Shown piece after piece: positions 39,689-48,372 of a DNA stretch of 64,000 nucleotides (position 1 is the stretch's first letter; each line of letters begins with the position of its first letter). The notes beneath the pieces were generated by a model. It was not told the DNA's origin, ran no database searches, and saw only the letters and a program-made list of their open reading frames with translations. The translations under genes and the position numbers were made by a program. Origin of the DNA: Gillisella vitis (GTDB lineage: Bacteria > Pseudomonadota > Alphaproteobacteria > Rhizobiales > Rhizobiaceae); contig NZ_LMVL02000005.1 in NCBI RefSeq assembly GCF_001541345.2, positions 372,001 through 436,000 on the forward strand, given 5' to 3'.

Positions 39689-40564
39689 CAGGCCCTCTGC
39701 GCGCAAATGCCGGAGCCCTGCCGATTGCAGGCTTTTCGATAGTTTGCGACCATCCTCGCCTGTGATGAGCCGATGGTGCGTATAGGCCGGTGCCGGTAGA
39801 CCAAGTAGGCTTTGCAACAGGCGGTGGACGGCGGTGGCCTGGTAGAGATCCTCGCCGCGCACCACATGGGTTACGCCCTGGAGCGCGTCATCGACCACCA
39901 CCGACAGATGATAGCTGGACGGCGCATCCCAGCGCCAGAGAATGACATCGCCCCACAGAGTCGGGTCGGCGACGATCTGCTGTACCGTGTCGCCTTGCCT
40001 TTCCTCCCAATGCAGGTTGCCGCCAACCATGGAGAGGGCTTTGCCGGTGTCCAGACGCAGGCTGTGGCGCTCGCCCCCGTCGATCCGTTGCTGCGCCAGT
40101 TGCCGGTCCATCTGCCGTTCGCCTGCCGGATAATGCCAGGCACCATCAGGGTCGCGGGGCCAGACCTTGCCTTGCGCCTCTGCCGTCTGCGCCTGCCGCT
40201 TGATCTCGGCGCGGCTGAGAAAGGCTGGATAGACCAGATCCATGGCCTGAAGCTTTGCCAAGGCAGAACGATAGGTGTCGATATGCTCGGATTGGCGGCG
40301 CACCTGATGTTCCCATGTCACGCCAAGCCAGGCCAGATCCTCGTAGATCGACGCCTCGAATTCGGGTGTGCAGCGGTCGATATCGATATCCTCGATCCGC
40401 AACAGCAGCCAGCCACCGGCGGCCCCAGCCATATCCGCATTGATCAGTGCCGAAAGGGCATGGCCGAGATGAAGATAGCCATTTGGGCTCGGCGCAAAAC
40501 GCAAGACTGGTTTTTGCGAAACAGGTACACGATGGTGGTGATCGGACATGGTTTGTTTTGGCAT
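39647..40564 (-). CDS. gluQ: Glutamyl-Q tRNA(Asp) synthetase
   Basis: GluQ-RS attaches glutamate to the queuosine at position 34 of tRNA(Asp). The 305-residue protein is a truncated GluRS: HIGH-like YLHLGHALSA, RIEDIDIDRC, and the KMSKS-like KLSKS in GEDGRKLSKSL, with no anticodon-binding domain. The Cys zinc site of the E. coli protein appears lost. The start may be ATG 40564 or 40549. A queuosine-precursor transporter occurs elsewhere in the window (8.9 kb). Confidence 0.92.
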   Translation of the reverse strand: MPKQTMSDHHHRVPVSQKPVLRFAPSPNGYLHLGHALSALINADMAGAAGGWLLLRIEDIDIDRCTPEFEASIYEDLAWLGVTWEHQVRRQSEHIDTYRSALAKLQAMDLVYPAFLSRAEIKRQAQTAEAQGKVWPRDPDGAWHYPAGERQMDRQLAQQRIDGGERHSLRLDTGKALSMVGGNLHWEERQGDTVQQIVADPTLWGDVILWRWDAPSSYHLSVVVDDALQGVTHVVRGEDLYQATAVHRLLQSLLGLPAPAYTHHRLITGEDGRKLSKSLQSAGLRHLRAEGLSPLDIRRLLGIAI

Positions 40565-40587
40565 GATTTATAGCGGGAGGAAAAGAG

Positions 40588-41241
40588 ATGGCCGAGATGA
40601 TGCGAATTCGCAACCAAGCGGATCTTGCCACCGGCCTTGAGGCCTTGCTGGATATCGATCCCCGGCTGCATGCCATTGCCCGCGAAGCCGGACCTTTGCC
40701 GCTCCGGTTGACGGAACCGGGTTTTGAAGGGCTGGCCTTCATCATCGTCTCGCAAATGGTTTCGCGCGCCAGTGCCGACGCCATCTGGCGGCGGCTTTGT
40801 GGGGCGATGGGAACACCCGAACCCGCCGCCTATCTGGCGCTGGGTGACGCAGTGCTTTCGCTCGGTCTCTCGCGCGCCAAGCATGCCTGCCTGAGCGGTC
40901 TGGCCTCTGCCACCCAGGCTGGAGACATTGACCTCTTGGTCATCCTCGATCAGCCGGTGGAGACAGGCATTGCGGAGTTGACCCGGCTGCGTGGCATTGG
41001 GCTGTGGACATCGGAAGTTTATCTGATGTTTTGTGGCGGTCACGCAGATGTGTTTCCGGCGGGTGATGTGGCGTTGCGGGCGGCTGTTGGGGATGGTCTT
41101 AGCCTTGCCGCGCGCCCGGACATCCGCGAAACCACCCGGATTGCACTGGCCTGGCGGCCATACCGCGCCATTGCGGCACGGTTGTTCTGGGCCTTTTATG
41201 CGGCACGTTTACGACGCGAAGCGGCGCCGGTGCCGGTCTGA
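40588..41241 (+). CDS. DNA-3-methyladenine glycosylase II family protein
   Basis: A 217-residue base-excision glycosylase of the HhH-GPD superfamily, AlkA-like. The helix-hairpin-helix is at about 131-155 (LTRLRGIGLWTSEVYLMF), and the catalytic Asp is D160 in FPAGDVALR. It would remove alkylated purines from DNA. It is divergent from gluQ, 23 nt apart. Confidence 0.9.
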   Translation: MAEMMRIRNQADLATGLEALLDIDPRLHAIAREAGPLPLRLTEPGFEGLAFIIVSQMVSRASADAIWRRLCGAMGTPEPAAYLALGDAVLSLGLSRAKHACLSGLASATQAGDIDLLVILDQPVETGIAELTRLRGIGLWTSEVYLMFCGGHADVFPAGDVALRAAVGDGLSLAARPDIRETTRIALAWRPYRAIAARLFWAFYAARLRREAAPVPV

Positions 41242-41339
41242 TGGAGAATCAGTTCACTGCTTATTTATTGGGCTTCACAATCCTGTAACAGCAAGCCTAA
41301 TATAGAAGGAGCAGATGCCGAATCGATCAGGAGAACGCC

Positions 41340-41897
41340 TTGACGATTGCAGTTTCGCCCCAGTCCTTGCCAGCGCTTGTGCTCAACGCTGATTATAGGC
41401 CACTGAGTTATTATCCCTTGTCGTTGTGGTCCTGGCAGGACGCGATCAAGGCGGTTTTCCTTGACCGTGTGAATATCATCGCCGAATACGATCATTCGGT
41501 CTGTTCACCCAGCTTTTCCATGCGGCTTCCCAGCGTGGTCAGCCTGAAAACCTATGTGCAGCCGACACGCAACCCTGCCTTCACACGCTTCAACGTGTTT
41601 CTGCGCGACAAATTTCAGTGCCAATATTGCGGCTCGCCTGACGACCTGACCTTCGACCACGTCATTCCCCGCGCCCATGGTGGCGAAACCACCTGGCAGA
41701 ATGTCGTGGCGGCCTGCTCGCCGTGTAATCTGCGCAAGGGATCGAAATTGCCGAAACAGGCCAATATGTTCCCGGCCCAAAAGCCCTATCAGCCAAGCGT
41801 GCAGGACCTGCACAACAATGGCCGGTCGTTTCCACCCAATTATCTGCATGAAAGCTGGGTGGACTATCTCTATTGGGATTCCGAGCTTCAGCCGTAA
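41340..41897 (+). CDS. HNH endonuclease
   Basis: A 185-residue protein found widely in rhizobial chromosomes. It has a zinc-ribbon HNH fold: C94 and C97 (CQYC), DHVIPRAHGG with H107, N121, and C126/C129-N130 (CSPCN). The start is TTG 41340 with AGGAG 6 nt upstream. Despite the nuclease fold its role is unknown; the chromosomal position argues against a mobile origin. It converges with dsbB, 3 nt apart. Confidence 0.9.
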   Translation: MTIAVSPQSLPALVLNADYRPLSYYPLSLWSWQDAIKAVFLDRVNIIAEYDHSVCSPSFSMRLPSVVSLKTYVQPTRNPAFTRFNVFLRDKFQCQYCGSPDDLTFDHVIPRAHGGETTWQNVVAACSPCNLRKGSKLPKQANMFPAQKPYQPSVQDLHNNGRSFPPNYLHESWVDYLYWDSELQP

Positions 41898-41900
41898 ACT

Positions 41901-42413
41901 TTACGCCTTCATTCGCTGTGCGCCCCAGAAAGCGATGGCGGCGAGAACAAGGCTTGTCAGGACATTCCAGCCGGCCAGCGACACGCCGAAAATCCTCAGC
42001 GCTGCTTCCGTGCAGGATGGCCCCTTGAAGCTGTTGAGCTGCGCAAGGATGTCGCCGCTGCTGTTGAAGCCCGCGCCGCTGGTGGCCGAGCAGGCGCTTG
42101 GGCCCTCCCAGAAATGCCATTCAACGCCGGCATGGTAAACGCCAAGGCCAGCGCTGACGATCATGATCAGGCCGAGAAGCAGGATCAGGCTTTTCGTGAC
42201 TTTGGCGGGCAGGTTGAGAGCGGCGGCGATAACCGTCACCACTCCGATTGCAGCGCCGATATAATAGGGCTTGCGCTGCAACAGGCAAAGCTCGCAGGGA
42301 ATATAGCCGCCGAGATATTCAAAGGCCAAAGCCGAGCCGACGACCCCCGCCATGCCAAGGGTCAACAGGAGGGCAGGGGCAAGACCGGGTCGGGTGGAAG
42401 AAAGCGTGGTCAT
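41901..42413 (-). CDS. dsbB: Disulfide bond formation protein DsbB
   Basis: DsbB reoxidises DsbA and passes electrons to quinone. The 170-residue protein has four membrane helices, the first active pair in GGYIPCELCLLQRKPYY, and a second cysteine pair in a periplasmic loop (PSACSATSG and GPSCTEAAL). Start ATG 42413 has GGAG 8 nt upstream. It is 23 nt downstream of the YqaA gene. Confidence 0.9.
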   Translation of the reverse strand: MTTLSSTRPGLAPALLLTLGMAGVVGSALAFEYLGGYIPCELCLLQRKPYYIGAAIGVVTVIAAALNLPAKVTKSLILLLGLIMIVSAGLGVYHAGVEWHFWEGPSACSATSGAGFNSSGDILAQLNSFKGPSCTEAALRIFGVSLAGWNVLTSLVLAAIAFWGAQRMKA

Positions 42414-42436
42414 GATGGTTCTCCAATCCTCATCTT

Positions 42437-43027
42437 TCAATGGACAAGGAGGCGATAGGCGACGAACAGGGCGATCAGCACAACAGCGCCGATAGCGGCG
42501 ATCATGCCGAGGCGTTTTTCAATGAAATGGCGGATCGGTTCGCCATAGCGACGCAGCAGCCATGCCAAGAGGAAGAAACGTCCGCCACGCGCGACGATGG
42601 CCGTCATGATGAACAACCAGATATCCACATGGGCGACGCCCGACAGGATGGTTACTACCTTGATCGGCGGCAGATGGGCCAGGCCGGAAGTGATCAGCAG
42701 CAGCACCACCGTCTCGTAATCAACCGACAGGCGCAACTGGTCGAAAGCATCGGCCTTGCCGTAAAACTCAAGGATTGGCCGGGCAATGCTTTCATAGGCA
42801 TAGTAGCCGAGAAACCAACCGGCTATACCCCCCAGAACCGAGGTGACGGTCGCAATGGTGGCATAGCGCCAGACCTTTTCCGGCTTGGCCAGCGCCATGG
42901 GCAGGAACAGCACGTCGGCGGGCACAAGAAAGATCGAGCTTTCCACAAAGGAGATTGCCCCAAGCCAGGCTTCCGCCGATTTTCGGGCGGCAAGCGACAT
43001 GGTCCAGTCGTAAAGGCGTCGCAGCAT
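42437..43027 (-). CDS. YqaA-family (DedA-like) membrane protein
   Basis: A 196-residue inner-membrane protein of the YqaA/SNARE-associated group: FVESSIFLVPADVLFLPMALAKP, GWFLGYYAYESIARPILEFYG and GRFFLLAWLLRRYG. DedA relatives act in membrane homeostasis and lipid flipping; the exact role is unknown. ATG 43027 begins MLRRLYDWTM; the upstream frame to 43081 is not supported. It lies upstream of dsbB in the same unit. Confidence 0.87.
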   Translation of the reverse strand: MLRRLYDWTMSLAARKSAEAWLGAISFVESSIFLVPADVLFLPMALAKPEKVWRYATIATVTSVLGGIAGWFLGYYAYESIARPILEFYGKADAFDQLRLSVDYETVVLLLITSGLAHLPPIKVVTILSGVAHVDIWLFIMTAIVARGGRFFLLAWLLRRYGEPIRHFIEKRLGMIAAIGAVVLIALFVAYRLLVH

Positions 43028-43218
43028 GATCGCTCCTTGGCTCGATGCAGAGTGTCTTTGCCGTTGCGGCGCAGCATTCAAGATGACGAAAGACCGAATA
43101 TCTGCCGTTCCGTCAAGTCTTTAAGCGCAAAGCCCTTGGGCTGTAAATGCGGCGAAAACAGTGATATTGCCCGGATGCCTAACTTTTGCGTGAAACCGGA
43201 AATTTGTAAAAAACCCGG

Positions 43219-43246
43219 TTGACCGCCCCCCCTTTCTCCGTGTAGT
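43219..43246 (+). promoter_or_regulatory. Promoter of tRNA-Leu
   Basis: TTGACC at 43219-43224, a 16-nt C-rich spacer, and TGTAGT at 43241-43246, ending 19 nt before the mature 5' end of the tRNA. Confidence 0.5.
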
Positions 43247-43265
43247 TCGTCCTTCTACTCTACGT

Positions 43266-43350
43266 GCCCCTTTGGCGGAATTGGTAGACGCGCCTGACTC
43301 AAAATCAGGTTCCGAGAGGAGTGCTGGTTCGATTCCGGCAAGGGGCACCA
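43266..43350 (+). tRNA. tRNA-Leu (anticodon CAA)
   Basis: An 85-nt class II tRNA with encoded CCA: acceptor arms GCCCCTT/AAGGGGC followed by ACCA, D-arm GCGGAATTGGTAGACGC, anticodon stem CCTGA/TCAGG with loop CTCAAAA (anticodon CAA, reads UUG), a short variable arm, and T-loop GGTTCGATTCC. The 3' half is the likely attachment site of the element that follows; the antisense strand of its last 46 nt also codes for the end of a recombinase. Confidence 0.97.
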
Positions 43351-44864
43351 TTCCTAACTGCATAGTCAGTTAGTGCATCTATCGCTTTGAATGGCAAAGC
43401 GATTTTAGGGGTTCTAGGACCCTGTTTTCGGCAGTATCGGATACGGTCCTGGAACGCTAATTTCAGGACCGTCCGCCGAACCCCGATATGGCCGGTCTGC
43501 CATAGTTTCCAAGGGTTTGCGAGGAATGTGAGGGCTGGTTCTAGCTGATCCTCGAATTTCCCTTTCGGCTTGGCCTGATTTGCCAATTGTCCGGCAAAAA
43601 CGATCTTGCTGCGTTCAAGCTCGGTGATCTTGTTCTCATAGCTGCGGATAACAGTCGCGTTGGATGCTTCCATGACGCGCGACAGCAATGTCTCTATCTG
43701 CTTTTCCACTGAGTCGATTTGGCGCTGCCCGGAGCGAATGATCTCCGCAGCCTGAGAGCTACGCTGATCCCATGCTAAGGCGAACATGGCCTTTGCGATT
43801 GTAAAGAGATTCTGTGTCGGCTGCAGCGTACGGATTACAGCGCCGATGTCCTCCTCAAGTTTGTCGCGCGGTATCGACTTACCATAGCTCTCACAGGTTT
43901 TGGTTTGGCAGAGGTAGTATGCATACGACTTGCCACGTCCCTTGCTCCAGGAAGAGCGCAACGGCACGCCGCAATCAGCGCATTCGGCCATGCCACGCAA
44001 GGCAAAATCGTCCCCGACATTCTTGCGCGATGGTGCATAGGCAACGCCGTCGCGCCGCGCTTGTACCTTTTCGAAGGTCTCAACGGTGATCAGCGGATCG
44101 TGATGGCCCTTAAGCCAGCTGATATCGTATGTCTCGCTGCAAATGTAACCGGTGTAGAGCGGCTGCGTCAGGATATCGACAACGCGCTGCTGGGTGATGA
44201 CACCCTTTCGGTTGCGGGGGAATTCAGGGAAGCTTTCAAAAAACCGCCTGACTTCCGCCTGCGTTTGAAAGCGGCCCATGGCATAACCTTCGAAGGCATC
44301 ACGGACGATCGTCGCCAAAGGTTCGTCGAGCACGAGCATCTTTCCCCGGCCCCTCACAGCCTGGTATTTATAGCCGATGGGCGCGCTGTGCGTCCAATAA
44401 CCGGACTGCATGCGCGCTTTCATCTTCTGTGCCACCTGACGGCCATTCTGCTTGCGCTCAAGAGCACCTTGGGCGGCCATGATGGTTTCGATGAACTCGC
44501 CTTCCGGTGTCTCATCGAACTTGAAGTTCAGGCATTCGATTTGCGCGCCCCGTTTCCGGAACGCCTCGCGTAGGTCGAGATGGAATCGTGTGTCCCTCGC
44601 AAACCTCTTCAGATCGTCGAAGATAACGACAAAACGCTCGTTCGGCTGCGCATCGAGAAAGCTGAGCAGCGCGACCATGCCGGGCCGCTTCATGAAGTCG
44701 CCGCCGCCAGTAATCGTATCCGGGAAGACAGCGATGACCTGATGACCTTTAGCAGCGGCGTGTTGACGACACCGCAGTTCCTGACTGTCTAAACCTGACC
44801 CATCGTCCTGTTGAGATTTTGCCGAGACCCGGCAATATATGATGGCTTTTGGTCTTTCGTTCAT
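43305..44864 (-). CDS. Large serine recombinase/integrase
   Basis: A 519-residue recombinase, probably the integrase of the element. The N-terminal resolvase domain has the catalytic S14 in YCRVSAKSQ, FVVIFDDLKRFARDTRFHLDL, then a recombinase domain (YKYQAVRGRGKML, GYAMGRFQTQAEVRRFF) and a zinc ribbon (CADCGVPLRSS...CQTKTCESYG). A coiled coil follows. The last 14 residues (GAPCRNRTSTPLGT) are the antisense of the tRNA 3' end, with the stop inside the anticodon arm. The start is ATG 44864 with GAGGAGG upstream, overlapping the previous stop by 4 nt. Serine recombinases that target a tRNA gene are less common than tyrosine ones. Confidence 0.9.
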   Translation of the reverse strand: MNERPKAIIYCRVSAKSQQDDGSGLDSQELRCRQHAAAKGHQVIAVFPDTITGGGDFMKRPGMVALLSFLDAQPNERFVVIFDDLKRFARDTRFHLDLREAFRKRGAQIECLNFKFDETPEGEFIETIMAAQGALERKQNGRQVAQKMKARMQSGYWTHSAPIGYKYQAVRGRGKMLVLDEPLATIVRDAFEGYAMGRFQTQAEVRRFFESFPEFPRNRKGVITQQRVVDILTQPLYTGYICSETYDISWLKGHHDPLITVETFEKVQARRDGVAYAPSRKNVGDDFALRGMAECADCGVPLRSSWSKGRGKSYAYYLCQTKTCESYGKSIPRDKLEEDIGAVIRTLQPTQNLFTIAKAMFALAWDQRSSQAAEIIRSGQRQIDSVEKQIETLLSRVMEASNATVIRSYENKITELERSKIVFAGQLANQAKPKGKFEDQLEPALTFLANPWKLWQTGHIGVRRTVLKLAFQDRIRYCRKQGPRTPKIALPFKAIDALTDYAVRNGAPCRNRTSTPLGT

Positions 44865-45127
44865 GCGGCCTCCTCGCCATTTTCAGTATCCATAGCGTTG
44901 AGGATAGACTTCAGATCGAGTCCGCTGCCAGAAATTTCTTGGCTGGAATTGATCTGCCAGCCAAGATCGACGAAGGCGACGATGATCGACCAAAGGGTCT
45001 CGATCAACACGCGCTTCTGGTCGTCCGGAATATCCTGATCTTCGAGATAAGGCAGCCACTCGGTCCAATCGAAGCGCAAGGCCGGTACAGAGGGTTTGAA
45101 ATGGGTTTCTGTGTCGGTCACGTTCAT
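44861..45127 (-). CDS. Small acidic protein coupled to recombinase
   Basis: An 88-residue acidic protein without recognisable domain, MNVTDTETHFKPS...TENGEEAA, with an aromatic core (FDWTEWLPYLEDQDIPDD) and LIETLWSIIVAFVDLGW. AAGGAATT precedes the ATG, and the stop overlaps the recombinase ATG by 4 nt, so the two are translated together. It might be a recombinase partner or directionality factor; this is only inferred from position. Confidence 0.7.
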   Translation of the reverse strand: MNVTDTETHFKPSVPALRFDWTEWLPYLEDQDIPDDQKRVLIETLWSIIVAFVDLGWQINSSQEISGSGLDLKSILNAMDTENGEEAA

Positions 45128-45237
45128 ATCGAATTCCTTTCTGCCGTTATCTCCTTTTGCTTCGTCCCGCCCGCTATGGTTGAGAACAAAGAAAGAACAT
45201 TAGGCTTTAATTCCTACGTTCGTCAAGAATAATCTGG

Positions 45238-45855
45238 CTATGAGCGAGACCAGGTCTTTCGGCGATGAGGTTGGCTTTCCGGTTTGCGTTGCTCTCCGTC
45301 GCGTTGTTGCAGTGTCGGCTTGTGGTAGAGTTCTTCGGCTTCCTTGCCCGCGTCATAGAGTTCGCGGCCTTCATGGGAGGCAAAGGCCGTCTTCATCATG
45401 TCCTTGGCGTCTTTTTCCGTAATGCCATGCCCGATAGCCATATCGACGGCGCCGCGATCATAAGCCTGGTAGAAGGGCATGGTCGGCTCCGTACTGATCA
45501 GTGCAATGACGAAGTGTGCTTGATCGAGGGCTTTGCTGGAGATGGTTTGCTCGATTTCGGTGTTGCGGTTCATCAGGCCTTCGCGCATCTGGTTCATGGT
45601 CTCGCCATAGCGCTCGCGGAAAATGTCGCGGATGATTGTTTCAGCTTTCAGCGTATCGAAGCGTTCGTTGCGGGCGAAGGCATGCGCGTAGTCGGAAAGC
45701 TTTTCGCGGAAGCTGCCGGATTTGTGGATTTCGCGCGCAACAATGCCGGAGATAGCCCAGGTTTCATCGAACTGGCTTTCGGTCAGGCTTTGTCCGGTTG
45801 AGCTTTGCCGAGCTTGCGTTCTGCGATCGTCTACCGTGTCGGTTTTGTCGATCAT
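45238..45855 (-). CDS. Hypothetical element protein (205 residues)
   Basis: A soluble, mostly helical protein: a central part with SGIVAREIHKSGSFREKLSDYAHAFAR and ETIIRDIFRERYGETMNQM, then a charged C-terminal tail ending RRKTWSRS. No known domain is recognised. AAAGGAA lies ahead of the ATG. It follows the 166-residue gene by 15 nt, and both belong to the same minus-strand run as the coupling ATPase, so a mobilisation role is possible. Confidence 0.75.
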   Translation of the reverse strand: MIDKTDTVDDRRTQARQSSTGQSLTESQFDETWAISGIVAREIHKSGSFREKLSDYAHAFARNERFDTLKAETIIRDIFRERYGETMNQMREGLMNRNTEIEQTISSKALDQAHFVIALISTEPTMPFYQAYDRGAVDMAIGHGITEKDAKDMMKTAFASHEGRELYDAGKEAEELYHKPTLQQRDGEQRKPESQPHRRKTWSRS

Positions 45856-45870
45856 GACGAGTTTCCTTTC

Positions 45871-46371
45871 TCAATCCTGGCTTTGTTTCGGGATGCGGCG
45901 ATCCTGGCCGGAACGTCGTTCGTCGCCGGTGCGCTGATCGCGTGCACGAAGAAATGCCTCGGCACCCGAGCCTTGTGTCTGATTGCGCTCGTGGGCGCGC
46001 GCTAATAGGTCTTCGATCTGGCGCTGTTCCTCGTCGGCGACACCTCGCAAATCGGCGTCATGCGCAAGCCGCACGTTCCGATGTGCTTGCCAAGTTATGG
46101 TGTCGTTGTCGGTTGAGGGAGCGCCAGGTGGCGCCGGGTGATCGAGCTTGGTTTGAATCCCCTCGCGATAAAGCCGCTGGCGTTCGGTTTCGACGCGAGA
46201 TTTATATTCCTCATCAAAACGATCGTTCAGATCTTCCAGCTTTTGCGCAGCATTCTGTGTGATCTTGGATAGTGTCTCAAAATCATCGATGGAGGTGAGA
46301 GTCTTGAGTGCAAATGACAGCGACGCCTTCTGGAACACCTCATTCAATTGCTGGGTAATCGTATCGGGCAT
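45871..46371 (-). CDS. Hypothetical element protein (166 residues)
   Basis: A highly charged, coiled-coil-prone protein: ITQNAAQKLEDLNDRFDEEYKSRVETER in the middle and a C-terminal region rich in Arg and Asp with RTGDERRSGQDRR. The ATG at 46371 has GGGAG upstream. No family is recognised. It is 15 nt upstream of the 205-residue gene. Confidence 0.72.
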   Translation of the reverse strand: MPDTITQQLNEVFQKASLSFALKTLTSIDDFETLSKITQNAAQKLEDLNDRFDEEYKSRVETERQRLYREGIQTKLDHPAPPGAPSTDNDTITWQAHRNVRLAHDADLRGVADEEQRQIEDLLARAHERNQTQGSGAEAFLRARDQRTGDERRSGQDRRIPKQSQD

Positions 46372-46433
46372 ATTGCGCTCCCTACCGTGACCAAAATTTG
46401 CAATCGGGGACCGTGATCCGGCAGAATGGGACC

Positions 46434-46700
46434 ATGGTGGGATTTCGGTACATTCAGGATGTCGAGGAGTGGCTTAAGCCACTCGACTACATCGCTTTTT
46501 GGGAGGCAGTCACTCCCTACGGTTTTGTTCTACTTGATCGGGATCACTACGATGGGCTGATCGCGGGCGGAAAAGTGGATGCCGCTCTGGTCCTTCATGG
46601 GCTGAAAATCTTGGCCAAGATGGAGTTTCGGACAGCGTTCGGTCTGAAGCACCGGATCATCGAGCCAACGGTCGCTCAATATTTGAAGTCCGTTCACTGA
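46434..46700 (+). CDS. Hypothetical protein (88 residues)
   Basis: A small protein starting MVGFRYIQDVEEWLKPLDY and containing VTPYGFVLLDRDHYDGLIAGGK and AALVLHGLKILAKMEF. It is the only plus-strand gene in this stretch. Alternative starts are GTG 46413 (with GGGGA upstream) and TTG 46398. No family recognised; its 3' end overlaps the convergent small membrane gene by 7 nt. Confidence 0.6.
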   Translation: MVGFRYIQDVEEWLKPLDYIAFWEAVTPYGFVLLDRDHYDGLIAGGKVDAALVLHGLKILAKMEFRTAFGLKHRIIEPTVAQYLKSVH

Positions 46701-46939
46701 CCCGTCGGCTTGAAGAATTCGACCCAGCCGCAGCGTCCCGCGTCGGCGGGAATCGTGAAGCGCCCGTAGGGACCCCAGAACGTGCAGTCGATATATATGC
46801 GTTGCGCCAGCGGATTGTACCGGTCACCATTATCGTGAAAGTCATAGCTCCAGATCATATGCGGAAGGCCATACGCGACATAAGCCGCGTAGGCTGTCAG
46901 CGGCAGCGCAAGCCAGAAAAACATGGCGATAAGTCTCAT
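46694..46939 (-). CDS. Small exported or membrane protein after coupling ATPase
   Basis: An 81-residue protein with an N-terminal hydrophobic helix (MRLIAMFFWLALPLTAYAAYVAYG) and a short extracytoplasmic part with two Cys (YIDCTFWGPYGRF, AGRCGWVEF). The ATG overlaps the stop of the TraG-like gene (TGATG), and GGAG precedes it. Role unknown; position suggests co-function with the coupling protein. Confidence 0.7.
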   Translation of the reverse strand: MRLIAMFFWLALPLTAYAAYVAYGLPHMIWSYDFHDNGDRYNPLAQRIYIDCTFWGPYGRFTIPADAGRCGWVEFFKPTGQ

Positions 46940-48372
46940 CACACGGCTCCGTCGGTTGGTGTGGTGAGTGTAATCTTGGGATCGGGAGCAAGCGGGCGGC
47001 CTTCGAGCGGATTTGGTGCCAGCAGAGAACAATACGGCGCGGTGTTTTGCTGGCCAATCTTTTTACTGAAGAAGAACCCAACTCCCTTGATGTGGCAAAG
47101 CTGCTCGTCGGCTGGCATTGCCATGAGACCCGCCGCAGAACGCCAGCGCTGCCTGCCCAGTTGCAGGTTGGTTTGCAGGCGCAGGCTTTCAGTGTCGGCA
47201 CCGAGGCTGCTGGTGACGGCATGTTCCTCGCCGATCGCTTTGGAAACACGCTCTGCTTCATCGAATGAACTGAAGCCGAACCATTGCTTGACGATGGCAT
47301 TTTCTTCGATCGTCTGAACCGCAAGCCTCCCGAACTTGCGCTCGATTTCTGAACGGCTCTGCCCGATCATGTGGACCTCACAGCCAAAGGCTCTGAGGGT
47401 CGTGAGGGATTCCACCAGGCTCTTCAACGGCGCATTGGTGAACTCGTCAGCGATGATACGCAGCGCTCCGGCTCCGCCATAGAGCGCATCGATGAAACCC
47501 ATGATATGGAGGGCATAATAGGGGCCGAGCTTGTTGATATAAGCTTGCGGACCGACAAGGAAGATGACAGCGCCTTGGCTGATCAGATCGGCATGCGTCG
47601 TGGTCGCTTCAGCACCGGCATTGTAGAGATGCGAACCGGCGCTGAACAGCCGCACCGAGCGCTGTGCCCGTTCCAGATGCTGGGGCCAATGCTCGTGACC
47701 GACCATGCCCAGAATATTATTGGCCAGTGCTTTCAGGGCCGGATCGCCTTCGGCGGCTTCGATCGCAGCGAACTTCCGCAGTTTAACGGGATCGCTCAAA
47801 AGTGTCCATAAAGCCCCCGGAATGGCGACTTCGGGTTTTCGGGCGAGCGGCACTCTCACACCGAACTCATTAATGTTGCGCGGCCAGTCACGGAAATAAA
47901 GATTTCGGTCGTCGGGCTCCGCCGGTTCTGGAATGAGGGCGTGCAATATGTTGTCGATAGCGTAGATCAGAGCTTCGGGGTTTCGCTGCGCGGCGGCGAC
48001 CGCCGAGCCGAAAGGATTGAGTGAGACACGATACGGACAATCGTGCGGCAGGACGCCCATATCGTCGAGGATCGCGACCTTCCGACCAAGTCGCGCCAGC
48101 GCGTCGGCAGCCTGCGCAGCGATTTCTCCATTCTTGGAATCGAGCACCAAAACGGCCTTGTGAGGCTCAGAGGCCGCGAAGGAGAAAAGCCATGGCATCG
48201 CGCCGCAAGTCGTCTTGCCGCCGCCATTGGCCGACAGCAGCAGGCTATGTCCCTTCGGCGCCCAGATCGGGGCGCCGCTTTCCATTGTAAGGCCGATAAG
48301 CCGATGGCCCATCGGGTCGAGCGCGTTGCCAGGCATGAGTTTTCTTTTCCTGCGACCGAAGGCCCAGATCAT
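46939..48372 (-). CDS. TraG/VirD4-like coupling ATPase
   Basis: A 477-residue P-loop ATPase of the TraG/VirD4 type, which links DNA-relaxase complexes to a type IV secretion channel in conjugation. Walker A is SANGGGKTT (47-55), Walker B LRIIADE (304-310), and the TraG-like FSAGSHLYNAG, TFG-like LRAFGCEVHMIGQSRSEIERKFG and VQTIEENAIVKQWFGF are clear. No membrane helices are visible in it; the coupled 102-residue gene upstream supplies two, as in split coupling proteins. The start at 48372 overlaps that gene by 4 nt. Confidence 0.85.
   Translation of the reverse strand: MIWAFGRRKRKLMPGNALDPMGHRLIGLTMESGAPIWAPKGHSLLLSANGGGKTTCGAMPWLFSFAASEPHKAVLVLDSKNGEIAAQAADALARLGRKVAILDDMGVLPHDCPYRVSLNPFGSAVAAAQRNPEALIYAIDNILHALIPEPAEPDDRNLYFRDWPRNINEFGVRVPLARKPEVAIPGALWTLLSDPVKLRKFAAIEAAEGDPALKALANNILGMVGHEHWPQHLERAQRSVRLFSAGSHLYNAGAEATTTHADLISQGAVIFLVGPQAYINKLGPYYALHIMGFIDALYGGAGALRIIADEFTNAPLKSLVESLTTLRAFGCEVHMIGQSRSEIERKFGRLAVQTIEENAIVKQWFGFSSFDEAERVSKAIGEEHAVTSSLGADTESLRLQTNLQLGRQRWRSAAGLMAMPADEQLCHIKGVGFFFSKKIGQQNTAPYCSLLAPNPLEGRPLAPDPKITLTTPTDGAV

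Noticed and set aside
41340-41897. HNH endonuclease as part of a mobile or restriction system
   Set aside because: It is outside the element, lies in core synteny and has no methylase or phage neighbour.
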